A DNA stretch of 64,000 nucleotides from Halomarina litorea (GCF_024227715.1 NZ_CP100448.1:2315655-2379654), one strand, 5' to 3'; numbered from the stretch's first letter, positions 7,705 to 16,427 are shown. Notes: generated by a model not told the origin, from the letters alone. Made by a program: numbers and translations.

Positions 7705-7731
7705 GTCTGGTACTTTTTATAAGTACCAGAC
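7705..7731 (+). promoter_or_regulatory. perfect palindrome over the TATA box of the HFX_2341-family gene
   Basis: Arms of 11 bases (GTCTGGTACTT and its exact complement AAGTACCAGAC) flank TTTAT, so the operator covers the TATA element itself. The TATA centre lies about 27 bp before the ATG at 7745. A protein bound here would block TBP; the winged-helix protein encoded just downstream is the obvious candidate. This copy is element-derived, and is more symmetrical than the host copy at 3212-3238. Confidence 0.75.
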
Positions 7732-7800
7732 CGCCATGTCACGTATGCAGACGCACATCGTCCCGGTCGGGTTCGACTACGACCGGCTCATCGCCCCGCT
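7732..7800 (+). repeat. right attachment-site direct repeat
   Basis: Exact 69-base copy of 3239-3307, here continuing into the intact gene. Together with the left copy it bounds the integrated element (attR). Confidence 0.85.
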
Positions 7801-8653
7801 CGTCCGGGACCAACTCGACGTGGACCGCGTCATCCTGTTGGAGGGCGCGGTGGGCAGCGAGGCCAACGTCGAGTACTCGCGGAACCTCGCGACGAAACTG
7901 GAGAAGGACTTCCGGAACCTCCTCGGTGCCGAGACGGAGCGGTTCGTCATCGAGGACGTCTACGACTACGACACGGCCTTCGAGCAGGCGTACGACCTCG
8001 TCAACGCCGAACTGGACCGCGAGGGGCGCGAGGAGGGGGAAGTGTGGGTGAACGTCTCCTCGATGCCCCGCACCGTCTCCTTCGCGTTCGCTACTGCCGC
8101 CCACTCCATCATGGTCGAGCGACAGAGCGACCGGGACCGCCTGCACACCTACTACACCGTCCCCGAGAAGTACCTCGAGACGGAACTCGCCGAGGAGTTG
8201 CGGGAGGGACTGGACCTGCTGGCGGAGGTGCGCGATTCGAGCGTCGACTCGGAGCGCGTCGACGAGTGGCTGGAGGGCGCACGTGACCTGCTCTCGGAGT
8301 TCGACGAGCGCGGGACGACCATCGGCGCGAAGGAGATAGCGGGGGGTCACGTCGTCGAACTCCCCGTCGCCTCCTTCTCGAACGTCAAGCCCTTCGAGGA
8401 ACTCATCCTGTTCACCCTCGGGGAGCACGGCGTCTTCGAGTCCGTCTCCGAGTTGGCCCAGACGCTCGCCCGCGATCTGGGCGAGGAGTACACCGACTCC
8501 TTCCGGTCGAAGGTTATCTACAACGTCGACCGACTGGGCCCGGGCGGGAAGGGGTACATCGAACAGGAAGAGCATGGAAAGTCCTACCGGACGCGCCTGT
8601 CGCGAATCGGAAGCCTGTGGGTGCGCTCGCACGCGGACGGCGACGAGCGCTGA
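7745..8653 (+). CDS. HFX_2341-family regulator: CARF-like sensor plus winged helix
   Basis: The 302-residue protein has an N-terminal Rossmann-like domain resembling CARF domains of Csa3-type regulators: PVGFDYD at residues 7-13, then VDRVILLEG, and a second ligand-loop-like motif VNVSSMPRTVS at about 102-112. The C-terminal part (about 214-296) is a winged helix (LFTLGEHGVFESVSELAQTL). Family knowledge suggests ligand-controlled transcription; a nucleotide ligand is an inference. The ATG at 7745 is chosen over one at 7736 because it gives a leaderless start 27 bp from the TATA box. A palindrome covers that box. The first 18 codons double as the attachment site of the element. Confidence 0.8.
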   Translation: MQTHIVPVGFDYDRLIAPLVRDQLDVDRVILLEGAVGSEANVEYSRNLATKLEKDFRNLLGAETERFVIEDVYDYDTAFEQAYDLVNAELDREGREEGEVWVNVSSMPRTVSFAFATAAHSIMVERQSDRDRLHTYYTVPEKYLETELAEELREGLDLLAEVRDSSVDSERVDEWLEGARDLLSEFDERGTTIGAKEIAGGHVVELPVASFSNVKPFEELILFTLGEHGVFESVSELAQTLARDLGEEYTDSFRSKVIYNVDRLGPGGKGYIEQEEHGKSYRTRLSRIGSLWVRSHADGDER

Positions 8654-8680
8654 GTCCCCCGCATCCCCGCACCACCTTCG

Positions 8681-9439
8681 CTACTGGCCCGTCGACCGGT
8701 TCTCCAGTTTCTTCACGCGCGTCGCGAGGGCGAGGAACGTCGCCAGCAGGGTGAGGACCACGGCACCGGCGGCGGCAAGTTCGTGGGCCGGGAGGGTGTG
8801 GTCGAAGCCCGACCCGGTCCACTCGGTGGGGATACCGGTGTGGTGGAGACCGGCGACGGGGACGAAGTAGTCCACGAGGTCGTTCAGCCCGTACCAGAAC
8901 AGGGCGACGGCGACGGCCCAGACGGGGAAGTCGCTGTAGCGATGGATCAGGAAGGCCTCGACGATCATCGCGAGGTGGCTCGTAAAGAGGAAGGCGTAGA
9001 GCCACAGTTCGGTGGTGGCGAGGAAGTCGGCGCTGAAGACGGTGAGGACGTACGGCGTCCACGCGCCGAGCTTGATACAACCATAGAAGGCGAGTGCGTC
9101 CAACCACGGGGCGTCCCAGCCGAGTCGCCAGCCCAGCAACGAGAGACCGATGAACAGCGTGGCGACGGGGCTGTCGGGGACGAACGGCCACATGTAGGTG
9201 GGGGTGCGGGCGAACTGCCCGGCGACGACGGGGTCTGAGAACGGGTGGATGCCGTAGTACCAGAAACCGAACGCGGTGCCGACGATGTTGACGCCCGCGA
9301 TGAGGTACGCGAGGCGGAGGCCGAAGTCCTCCAGCGCGTCCGGGAGGGGGGCGACGTACCACGGGAGGGACTCGCGCGGGGGGAGCGGCCCGTCGAGCAG
9401 GGCGGCGAGGCGGCCCCCCGGCGCGCCGTCTGATGCCAT
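8681..9439 (-). CDS. DUF1405-type integral membrane protein
   Basis: The 252-residue protein has about six to seven hydrophobic segments and the features of the DUF1405 family, such as NIVGTAFGFWYYG near the N-terminus, and YGCIKLGAWTPYVL and HLAMIVEAFL in the centre. Function of the family is unknown. The ATG at 9439 gives a start just before the first membrane segment; upstream in-frame starts would add an unrelated tail. It is divergent from pdxS across about 115 bp. Confidence 0.8.
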   Translation of the reverse strand: MASDGAPGGRLAALLDGPLPPRESLPWYVAPLPDALEDFGLRLAYLIAGVNIVGTAFGFWYYGIHPFSDPVVAGQFARTPTYMWPFVPDSPVATLFIGLSLLGWRLGWDAPWLDALAFYGCIKLGAWTPYVLTVFSADFLATTELWLYAFLFTSHLAMIVEAFLIHRYSDFPVWAVAVALFWYGLNDLVDYFVPVAGLHHTGIPTEWTGSGFDHTLPAHELAAAGAVVLTLLATFLALATRVKKLENRSTGQ

Positions 9440-9556
9440 GAGGGAGCGTCGGAAGACGGCGGCAAAACCCTGCTGGTCGGAGCGGAGGGTTCCGGTCGCG
9501 AACCGGACGACGACGGAAGGACACGCGTTAAGTGCGTTCCGTCCTGACGAGGGGAT

Positions 9557-10465
9557 ATGAGCGACGAGACGGACATCGAGGAACTGAAGCGCGGGACGGA
9601 CCTCGTCAAGCGAGGCTTCGCGAAGATGCAGAAGGGCGGCGTCATCATGGACGTCGTCACGCGCGAACAGGCCCGCATCGCAGAGGACACGGGCGCAGTG
9701 GCGGTCATGTCCCTCGAGGCGGTCCCCGCGGACATCCGCAAGCGCGGCGGCGTCGCCCGGATGGCCGACCCGGCGGCCCTGAGCGAGATCATCGACGAGG
9801 TGTCCATCCCCGTGATGGGCAAGTGCCGCATCGGGCACACCACCGAGGCCCAGATTCTGGAGGCGACGGGCGCGGACATGTTAGACGAGAGCGAGGTGCT
9901 CACCCCGGCGGACAACGAGTACCACATCGACAAGCGCGAGTTCACCGCCCCGTTCGTCTGTGGCGCGCGCAACCTCCCCGAGGCCCTCCGTCGCATCGAC
10001 GAGGGCGCGGCGATGATTCGGACGAAGGGCGAGGCCGGCACCGGCGACGTCAACCAGGCGGTCACCCACCAGCGGGCCATCAAGTCGGCCATCCGCGAAC
10101 TGGTCGGCAAGACCTTCGAGGAGCGCGAGAAGTGGGCGCGCGAACACGAGGCACCCGCGGATCTCGTCCACGAGACGGCCGAGATGGAGCGTCTGCCGGT
10201 CGTCAACTTCGCGGCCGGTGGCATCGCGACGCCCGCCGACGCCGCCCTGATGATGCACCACGGCTGTGACGGTATCTTCGTCGGGTCCGGCATCTTCGGC
10301 GCGGAGGACCCCGAGGCGATGGGGTCGGCCATCGTCGAGGCGGTCAACAACTGGGACGACCCCGAGCGACTCGCGGAGATCGCGACCGGTATCGGCCGCG
10401 GCATGAAGGGTCAGTCGAACACCGGGATGCCCGAGGAGGAGAAACTCCAGGGCCGCGGCGTCTGA
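9557..10465 (+). CDS. pdxS: pyridoxal 5'-phosphate synthase, lyase subunit PdxS
   Basis: PdxS condenses ribose 5-phosphate, glyceraldehyde 3-phosphate and ammonia to PLP; the ammonia comes from the glutaminase PdxT, which is not in this window. The 302-residue protein is full length. Visible are Asp32 (IMDVV), the Schiff-base Lys89 in [10 protein letters not shown], and the second lysine Lys157 in [11 protein letters not shown], plus the phosphate loops [13 protein letters not shown] and [16 protein letters not shown] box about 28 bp before the ATG is a likely promoter. Confidence 0.97.
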   Translation: MSDETDIEELKRGTDLVKRGFAKMQKGGVIMDVVTREQARIAEDTGAVAVMSLEAVPADIRKRGGVARMADPAALSEIIDEVSIPVMGKCRIGHTTEAQILEATGADMLDESEVLTPADNEYHIDKREFTAPFVCGARNLPEALRRIDEGAAMIRTKGEAGTGDVNQAVTHQRAIKSAIRELVGKTFEEREKWAREHEAPADLVHETAEMERLPVVNFAAGGIATPADAALMMHHGCDGIFVGSGIFGAEDPEAMGSAIVEAVNNWDDPERLAEIATGIGRGMKGQSNTGMPEEEKLQGRGV

Positions 10466-10571
10466 TCGGACAGTTCGACACCGTTTCGACCGTTTCGCGA
10501 CCGTTCCGTCTATCTCCCGAGCTTTTCGGTCGGCTAACTAAGGTCGGTGAGTCCGTCCTCGTGACCAGCTC

Positions 10572-11171
10572 ATGCAGAGAGACGACCTCGGATTTCTCGC
10601 AGTCGTCCTGCTCGGCGTCGCACTGGTCGTCGTCCCCGGCGGCTACTTCGCGCTCACCGGGCTCGGCGACGTGCTGGCCGGCACCGACGCCCCCGCCGGG
10701 CCGCCGGGCAACAACTCCACCGACCTGACCAACGCGACGGAGACGACGTCCGCCGAGACCACCGACGCGACGGAGACGGCCGCGCCGTCGACCACGGAGC
10801 GGGCGACGACGGAACCGGACACCGAGACGCCGGAACCCACGCCGGAGCCGACGGCGACGCCCACAGCGACGCCCGAACCGACGGCGACACCGGAGCCGAC
10901 GCCGGACCCCACGGCGACGGCGACACCCACCGAGACGCCCACGGCGACACCAGAGCCGACTCCCACGCCCACGCCGGAGCCGACGCCGACGGCGACGGCG
11001 ACGGCGACACCCACCGAGACGGAGACGCCCCGTGACGGGAACATCAGCGGGAGCGACAACAGCGGACGGGGAAACAGCGACGACCCGGCCTCGGAGCGTG
11101 AGGACCACGACGACGAAGCGGAGGGAGAGGAAGAAGAGAACGACAGCCTGCTGACGGTCAGTCTTCCGTAG
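10572..11171 (+). CDS. N-terminally anchored Pro/Thr-rich surface protein
   Basis: The 199-residue protein has one hydrophobic helix near its N-terminus (about residues 8-33) without an obvious cleavage site, so it is probably an uncleaved anchor with the rest outside. Residues 45-150 are almost only Thr, Pro, Glu, Ala (repeats of TPEPT, TATPT), with many possible O-glycosylation sites and N-x-T/S sequons (NNST, NATE). The tail is very acidic with Asn/Ser. It is a paralogue of the protein at 13674: the anchors share VVL-GV-L-VVPG-YFA and the GD-LAG that follows. It overlaps the oppositely oriented Gfo/Idh/MocA gene by 14 bp. Confidence 0.75.
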   Translation: MQRDDLGFLAVVLLGVALVVVPGGYFALTGLGDVLAGTDAPAGPPGNNSTDLTNATETTSAETTDATETAAPSTTERATTEPDTETPEPTPEPTATPTATPEPTATPEPTPDPTATATPTETPTATPEPTPTPTPEPTPTATATATPTETETPRDGNISGSDNSGRGNSDDPASEREDHDDEAEGEEEENDSLLTVSLP

Positions 11172-12321
11172 CGACCGTCTCCGCCTCGCCCTCCGAGTCG
11201 TCCTCGTCACCGAACAGCGTGTCCAGCGGGTTGTCCTCGATGTCGAGCGGGAGGTCGACGCGCCCGCGGCGGCGCGCGGACTCCCAGGACGCATAGGTCA
11301 GCTCGGTCCCGGCGAGGGCGTTGCGCCCCGAGATTTCGGGTTCGCGGTCCTCGCGGAGGGCGGCGACGACCTCCTCGATGGCCCGCTCGTAGAACGACGG
11401 GCGGGCCATGGTGCGGTCCGAGACGAACGGCGCCTTCTTCACGACCTTCCGGAGCCCCGCCTGGAACAGCGAGTAGTCGGGCGCGTGGATGGTGTCCTTC
11501 GTCGAGACGGTCTTCCACTTGCTCCCGTCGGTGCGGTAGCGCAGGGCGGGGCCGTCCTCGACGCCGAGTTCGATGACGCCGTCCTCGCCGATGAGGCGCA
11601 TGTAACAGCCGATCATGCCCATGCCGTCGCCGGTGGCGGCGAGACAGTAGACGCCGTTGGTGTACTTGATCTGCGAGAGGCCGTGGTTCTCGTTTCGCGA
11701 CCCGAACCAGACGTTCTCCTCGCTGGTGTCGACGCCCGCGAGTACCCACTCGGCGTGGGCGTCGTCGGTGTAGTACCGACAGAGGTCGAACTCGTGGACG
11801 CCGGCGTCGAAGAGGTTGTCCTCCGCCCACTCGATTCGCACGAGGTCGCCGACGGTGCCGTCGTCGAGCAGGTCCTTCGCCTCGCGGAAGGGCGCGCCGA
11901 AGCGGCGCTGGTTGTCGATGGTAAGCTGGACGTCGTTCCGTTCGCAGGCTTCGACCATCCGCTTGCAGTCGGCCCACGTCGTCGCCATGGGTTTCTCGCA
12001 GTGGACGGCCTTCGGGATGCCGCTCTCGGCACAGCCGACCGTGATGTCGGCGTGGAACTTCGGGGGCACGCAGATGCTCACGATGTCGGGGCGCGCCTCG
12101 CGGAGCATCGCCTCGTAGTCCTCGAAGACGTGCTCCTCGGGGATGTCGAAGCGGTCGGCGAACGCCTCGGCGTTCTCGCGGACGATGTCCGCGCAGGCGA
12201 CCAGTTCGCAGTCGTCGAGTCGGAGGTAGCCCGGTGCGTGTCGGTACGCCATCGCGTAGCCACTGCGGTCTTTCTTCTCGGGGTCCGCCCCAGTGCCGAT
12301 GATAGCAACGGTGTATCCCAT
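11158..12321 (-). CDS. Gfo/Idh/MocA family NAD(P)-dependent oxidoreductase
   Basis: The 387-residue protein has an N-terminal Rossmann domain (VAIIGTGADP at 5-14) and the family signature VHCEKPMA with Glu-Lys-Pro at 109-111, which precedes the catalytic domain. These enzymes oxidise, reduce or epimerise sugars and inositols. The glycosyltransferase gene lies 41 bp upstream on the same strand, so a role in making or modifying a sugar nucleotide or glycan is a reasonable inference. The last 50 residues are acidic and probably disordered. Confidence 0.88.
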   Translation of the reverse strand: MGYTVAIIGTGADPEKKDRSGYAMAYRHAPGYLRLDDCELVACADIVRENAEAFADRFDIPEEHVFEDYEAMLREARPDIVSICVPPKFHADITVGCAESGIPKAVHCEKPMATTWADCKRMVEACERNDVQLTIDNQRRFGAPFREAKDLLDDGTVGDLVRIEWAEDNLFDAGVHEFDLCRYYTDDAHAEWVLAGVDTSEENVWFGSRNENHGLSQIKYTNGVYCLAATGDGMGMIGCYMRLIGEDGVIELGVEDGPALRYRTDGSKWKTVSTKDTIHAPDYSLFQAGLRKVVKKAPFVSDRTMARPSFYERAIEEVVAALREDREPEISGRNALAGTELTYASWESARRRGRVDLPLDIEDNPLDTLFGDEDDSEGEAETVATED

Positions 12322-12362
12322 CGTCCCGACGAGGGAGTGGAACGGGTAAGAATATGCGGTTA

Positions 12363-13487
12363 CTAACGCGGCGCCGTCGGGGTTACCGACTCGTTGCGCT
12401 CACAGCCGGCGCGCTGGTAGGTGCGGTCGGTCTTGCGTGCGACGGTCCCCCAGTCGAAGCGGTCGACCTTCTCGCGGTTGTGCCGGCCCATCCCCTCGAG
12501 GTCGGCCTCGAGGGCGGCCACGAGCGCCTCTCGGAGGCCGTTCGGGTCCGCGCTGTCGTACGCGAATCCGCCCACGTCGTCGATGAGTTCGCCGACGCAG
12601 CCCTCTCGCGGGGCGACGACGGGCCGCCCGAAGGACATCCCCAGCATCGTCGTCCCCGAGGTGAGCACCTCGGAGAAGGGGAAGACGGTCACGTCCGCGG
12701 CGTTCATGTACAGCTGGATGTCGTCGTCGGGGACGAACTCCAGCACCGGGTGGACGCGGTCGTCGGCCGCACACAGGTCGCGAATCTCCGCCTCGAGGTC
12801 GTCGGTCCACGGGTTGCCGACGACGAGCAGTCGGGCGTCCTCGTCGTCGATGGTCGAGAAGGTCCGGACGAGCTCCGGGACGTTCTTGTACGACCGGATG
12901 AGGCCGAAGTAGAGGAAGACGGTCTCGTCGTCGAACTCGAGTTGGTCGCGGGCGGTGGCGCGCGAGACGTCGTTGGTGTAGCTCCCGACGTAGTGCCCGT
13001 GCGGGACGACGTCGATGCGCTCCTCGACGGACTGCGGGAGGCGGTAGGAACGGCATACCGCCTCGCGGGCGGCCCGACAGTGGACGATGATGCGGTCACA
13101 GAGACGAGAGGCGACGTGCCGGACGGCGCGTTCGGTGCGGGGCGACCGGCCCTCGTGGTCGGTGAGGTTGTGGACCGTCCAGACGACGTTGACGCCGAGC
13201 GCCCGGAGGACGGCCATCTCGAGGAGGAGGCGGACTCCGAGCAGGAAGGTCAACACCGAGGAGTCGGTGACGAACGAGCGGTGGAGCCAGTGGACGTGGA
13301 ACACGTCCGGGCGCCCGTGTGCCACGACGGCACCGAGCAGGGGAAGGGGGTTTCGTTGTCGGCACAGCTGGACGTCGTACCCGCGGTCGGTCAGCCCGTC
13401 TCGGAGCTTCTGCTGGTAGGTGTTGCTGTCCGAGTAGTCCGGGTACATCAACACCGTACACGGCTCGTTGGGGGACGTTCGGGACAC
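12363..13487 (-). CDS. glycosyltransferase, GT4/GT-B type
   Basis: The 374-residue protein shows the two-domain GT-B layout: an N-terminal acceptor domain with VFHVHWLH and VVWTVHNL, and a C-terminal nucleotide-sugar domain with VFLYFGLIRSYKN, LLVVGNPW and FPFSEVLTSGTTMLGMSFG, the last matching the E-x7-E region of retaining GT4 enzymes. No membrane segment, so it acts in the cytoplasm or at the inner membrane face. It stands first in a pair with the Gfo/Idh/MocA gene and between two Pro/Thr-rich surface proteins; these are possible acceptors by context only. Confidence 0.85.
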   Translation of the reverse strand: MSRTSPNEPCTVLMYPDYSDSNTYQQKLRDGLTDRGYDVQLCRQRNPLPLLGAVVAHGRPDVFHVHWLHRSFVTDSSVLTFLLGVRLLLEMAVLRALGVNVVWTVHNLTDHEGRSPRTERAVRHVASRLCDRIIVHCRAAREAVCRSYRLPQSVEERIDVVPHGHYVGSYTNDVSRATARDQLEFDDETVFLYFGLIRSYKNVPELVRTFSTIDDEDARLLVVGNPWTDDLEAEIRDLCAADDRVHPVLEFVPDDDIQLYMNAADVTVFPFSEVLTSGTTMLGMSFGRPVVAPREGCVGELIDDVGGFAYDSADPNGLREALVAALEADLEGMGRHNREKVDRFDWGTVARKTDRTYQRAGCERNESVTPTAPR

Positions 13488-13673
13488 TCAGTGCATCAAT
13501 CTGGGTGACGGACAATAACGCTTGTCCAGTCCAGCGGGCCCCGCACCCGCGGTCGGGACGCCTCCGTGGACGTCTCGTCGTGGGAAAATCACGAATTTGA
13601 GGCCGTTGGGTCGGGTATAAGGGGAGCCCCGGTCTGTGTGGGAACGTGAACGAGACGCGGAGGCACCTCGACG

Positions 13674-14435
13674 ATGGACTCTGACGACTACGCGTTCGTG
13701 GCGGTCGTGCTGGTCGGCGTGTTGCTCGTCGTCGTCCCCGGGGTCTACTTCGCCTACAGCGCGGTCGGCGACCTGCTGGCCGGCCCCGGCGACCCCGGCC
13801 CGACCAACGGGACCGACACCGTCGCCGACACCCCGGTGGCGACCGACCCGCCCGCGTCCGACCCGCCCGACACCGATCCGGACGGGACCACCTCCACCCC
13901 GACGACGGTAGAGACCGGGTCGCCGCCCGCGACGTCCCCGGACTCGCCGGCGACGGACCCGACAGCGGAGCCTGAACCGACATCTGAACCGACGCCCGAG
14001 CCCACATCTGAACCGACGCCCGAGCCAACCCCGGAGCCGACACCCGAACCAACTCCAGAGCCGACGCCCGAGCCAACCCCAGAGCCGACACCTGCCCCAA
14101 CGCCTGAACCCACCCCGGAGCCGACTCCGACGTCCACGCCGGAGCCGACGCCGACACCAACTCCCACGCCGACGCCAGCGCCGACACCAACACCGACACC
14201 GGAGCCCACCCCAACGCCGACCCCGACTCCCACTACGACGCCGACGCCAACTCCGGAGCCGACACCCACCCCAACGCCTGAACCGACCCCGACACCGACT
14301 CCGACCGCTACACCTACGCCGACACCGACACCAACGGCCACTGCGACACCAACTGCAACGCCAACGCCGACTCCCACACCGACACCGACTGCAACGCCGA
14401 CGCCCGAACCTACGGAGACCCCGGACTCAGGGTGA
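13674..14435 (+). CDS. N-terminally anchored long Pro/Thr/Glu repeat surface protein
   Basis: The 253-residue protein has one N-terminal hydrophobic helix (about residues 7-32) and then about 170 residues of nearly pure TPEP, TPTP and TPTA repeats up to the stop. The array is codon-varied but internally repetitive and likely to vary in length between strains. The anchor is a clear paralogue of the protein at 10572. Extended, probably glycosylated stalk outside the cell is the likely form; no sortase, PGF-CTERM or catalytic domain is present, so its partner is unknown. Confidence 0.75.
   Translation: MDSDDYAFVAVVLVGVLLVVVPGVYFAYSAVGDLLAGPGDPGPTNGTDTVADTPVATDPPASDPPDTDPDGTTSTPTTVETGSPPATSPDSPATDPTAEPEPTSEPTPEPTSEPTPEPTPEPTPEPTPEPTPEPTPEPTPAPTPEPTPEPTPTSTPEPTPTPTPTPTPAPTPTPTPEPTPTPTPTPTTTPTPTPEPTPTPTPEPTPTPTPTATPTPTPTPTATATPTATPTPTPTPTPTATPTPEPTETPDSG
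13947..14424 (+). repeat. degenerate CCGAC-rich tandem repeats coding TPEP/TPTP
   Basis: About 480 bases are made of 6- and 12-bp units (ACGCCCGAGCCA-like) inside the anchored surface protein gene. Third positions vary freely while the Pro/Thr/Glu pattern is kept, so selection acts on the protein. Confidence 0.7.
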
Positions 14436-14493
14436 TGGCGCGGTCACTCGACGATGAGGTGAATCGGGGAGCGCCGGGCGCGCGGCGGGACGG

Positions 14494-14916
14494 TCAGTAG
14501 GCGTAGTCGCTGTCGACGGTGGCGGCGAGGTCGACCAGTCGCGCCGCGGCGTCGCTGAACCGGAGGACCTTCTGCATGTCACCTCCGAGTTCAAAGACGC
14601 CGCTCATCAGGCCGTCGATGGCACCGACCTCGCCGCTGGTCATGCGGACCCAGTCGGTGTAGGTGCCCCGGAGGACGAAGCCGTAGTCGACCGCCTCGGG
14701 GTCCTCGACCGCGTGGCAGTCGTGGGCCGCGCCGTCCTCCAGTCCGACGAAGAAGTAGCGGTCCTCGGGCAGTCGGTCGTCGGCCTGCAGATGAAAGAGC
14801 ATGTCCCCGTCGAAGTCGACGCCCCACCCCGCGGCCCTCTCGCCGTACACCTCGTCGTCGTTGACGGCCTCCTGCCACGCCTGAATCCACTCCTCGCTCG
14901 GAAATCGGTGTGCCAT
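14494..14916 (-). CDS. SCP2-like sterol-carrier domain protein
   Basis: The 140-residue protein resembles single-domain SCP2-fold proteins: an amphipathic start (FPSEEWIQAWQEAVNDDE), a beta-sheet region (YFFVGLEDGAAHDC, YGFVLRGTYTDWVRMTSGE) and a helical end with the typical GVFELGGDMQKVLRFSDAAARLV. Such proteins bind lipids or serve as partners of CoA enzymes; the ligand here is unknown. The ATG at 14916 is chosen because the domain starts there; 38 upstream residues in frame lack coding character. Divergent from the next gene. Confidence 0.75.
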   Translation of the reverse strand: MAHRFPSEEWIQAWQEAVNDDEVYGERAAGWGVDFDGDMLFHLQADDRLPEDRYFFVGLEDGAAHDCHAVEDPEAVDYGFVLRGTYTDWVRMTSGEVGAIDGLMSGVFELGGDMQKVLRFSDAAARLVDLAATVDSDYAY

Positions 14917-15023
14917 ACGGTGTCCCGTTCCGATGTGCGTCCCTCGCTTAAGCGTTCGGCCACTCGTGGAACGTTCACCATCGTTTGACAAGGTTAATCC
15001 ACCTCGCAGTGGAGTGGCAGCAC

Positions 15024-15503
15024 ATGACACGACCAGAGCGGCGGGAGGTGGCGGCGGCAGTCGCGGCGGGTGCGGTCGCGGGGTTCGTCTCGGGGGCGCT
15101 CATCTACGTCCTCGGGGGGCCGGTGCGTCTGCGGTCGGTGGGCGCGCTCGTCGGGGCCGAGGCGTTGTCGGTCGGCTGGGCGGTCTGGCTGGCGCTCGCG
15201 CTCGGTCTGGGTGCGGGGTTCGCGGCCGTCGCCGCCCGGAGCATCAACGACTTCGTGGCGACGGCCATCCAGTTGACGTCGCGCAACGACCACCTGCGGG
15301 CCGCCCTGCAACCGATGATGGAACGCTCCGCGCTCGCCACCGTCGGCGTCGGCCTCGGGGCAGCCTACGGACTGCTCGCGGTGTTCGTGTACGTCCTCGC
15401 GCTGGCCGTCGGTGGCGGACCGTTCGTCGAGTTCGGCGTGGTCGGCGCGATGACCTACGGGCCGATCCTCGGCGGCGCGTACGGCGTACTCCTGACGGCG
15501 TAG
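15024..15503 (+). CDS. small integral membrane protein, unknown
   Basis: The 159-residue protein has four hydrophobic segments (about residues 8-31, 40-65, 95-125 and 132-155), rich in Ala, Gly, Val, with a charged loop after the second helix (RSINDFVATAIQLTSRNDHLR). Start ATG at 15024 puts the basic TRPERRE directly before the first helix. I recognise no family. It ends 42 bp before the convergent thrB. Confidence 0.7.
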   Translation: MTRPERREVAAAVAAGAVAGFVSGALIYVLGGPVRLRSVGALVGAEALSVGWAVWLALALGLGAGFAAVAARSINDFVATAIQLTSRNDHLRAALQPMMERSALATVGVGLGAAYGLLAVFVYVLALAVGGGPFVEFGVVGAMTYGPILGGAYGVLLTA

Positions 15504-15545
15504 TCCGCGAATCGTTCGAGCGTCGTACGTTCTGGAGTCGTACGT

Positions 15546-16427
15546 TCAGGAGTCGTAGAGCGTCGCGCCCGCGCCGACGCGCGTCTGGTAGGCGTGGGCG
15601 TCGACGCCCTCCGCGACGAACGCGTCGACCATCGTCTCGGCGACAGTCCGCCGGGTGCGGTCCCGGCAGACGGCGAGGACGGCGGGACCGGCACCGCTGA
15701 TGGTGACGCCGGTCGCCCCGGCGTCGAGGGCCGCCTCCCTGACTGCCTCGTAGCCGTCGATGAGGCGAGCGCGGGCGGGCGTCACGAGAGGGTCGTCCAT
15801 CCCGCTGCCGACGAGGTCCGGGTCCCCGCGACACATCCCCGCGACGAGGGTGGCCGCGTGGCCGACGGTGTCGACGACCTGGTCCATCGTGGCCGTCTCG
15901 GGGACGACCTTCCGGGCGTCGCGCGTCGAGACGACGATGTCGGGCAGGCAGGCGACCAGCGAGAGGTCCGAGTCGACCCGCGTGACGCCCTCGGGCGTCG
16001 CGATGGTGAACCCGCCGAGGATGGAGGGGGCGACGTTGTCGTCGTGGGCGGTGCCGGAGGCGACGGCCTCCCCTTTCGCCGCGATGGGGACGAGTTCCTC
16101 GCGCGTGTACCCGCGGTCGTACAGTTCGTTGAGGGCGACGGCGGCGCCCGCTGCACTCGCGGCGGACGACCCGAGGCCCGAGGCGGGTCTGACGCCCTTG
16201 TCGACCTCGATGTGGGCGGGGGCGTCGAGGGCGCGTGCGACCGCACCCACCGTGTTTCGCTCCGGGTCCTCGGGGATGTAGCGTGCGCCGACGCCCGTGA
16301 CCTCGATGGTCGTCTCCTCGGCGCGTTCGACGCTGACGATATCCGCCGGGCGGTCGAGGGCGACGCCGAAGACGTCGAACCCGCTACCCAGGTTCGCACT
16401 CGTCGCCGGCGCCCGGACGGTAACCAT
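15546..16427 (-). CDS. thrB: homoserine kinase
   Basis: Homoserine kinase phosphorylates L-homoserine in threonine synthesis. The 293-residue protein is a full-length GHMP kinase: N-terminal VRAPATSANLGSGFDVFGVAL, the ATP loop PASGLGSSAASAAGA at 81-95, and the C-terminal GVTISGAGPAVLAV. The ATG at 16427 begins exactly at the conserved start; the frame stays open for over 1 kb upstream but without family similarity. No other threonine gene is next to it; it is divergent from an FAD oxidoreductase. Confidence 0.95.
   Translation of the reverse strand: MVTVRAPATSANLGSGFDVFGVALDRPADIVSVERAEETTIEVTGVGARYIPEDPERNTVGAVARALDAPAHIEVDKGVRPASGLGSSAASAAGAAVALNELYDRGYTREELVPIAAKGEAVASGTAHDDNVAPSILGGFTIATPEGVTRVDSDLSLVACLPDIVVSTRDARKVVPETATMDQVVDTVGHAATLVAGMCRGDPDLVGSGMDDPLVTPARARLIDGYEAVREAALDAGATGVTISGAGPAVLAVCRDRTRRTVAETMVDAFVAEGVDAHAYQTRVGAGATLYDS

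Larger units (their letters stand above)
3239..7800. mobile_element. integrated element with tyrosine recombinase, about 4.5 kb
   Basis: The island is bounded by perfect 69-bp direct repeats and is visibly richer in A and T than its surroundings from about 4.4 kb on. It holds an integrase close to the left repeat, three small accessory genes on the minus strand, an array of CACCG-type short repeats, a 52-bp iteron pair and a long stretch without convincing genes. No replication, capsid or conjugation gene is recognisable, so it may be a satellite or a decayed plasmid or virus. The target is a protein gene's 5' end, not a tRNA gene. Removing 3308-7800 would restore one uninterrupted copy of the target gene under its own promoter. 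Confidence 0.85.

Noticed and set aside
7592-7744. Longer start for the HFX_2341-family protein
   Set aside because: It would place the promoter palindrome inside the coding region and adds residues that are not family-like.
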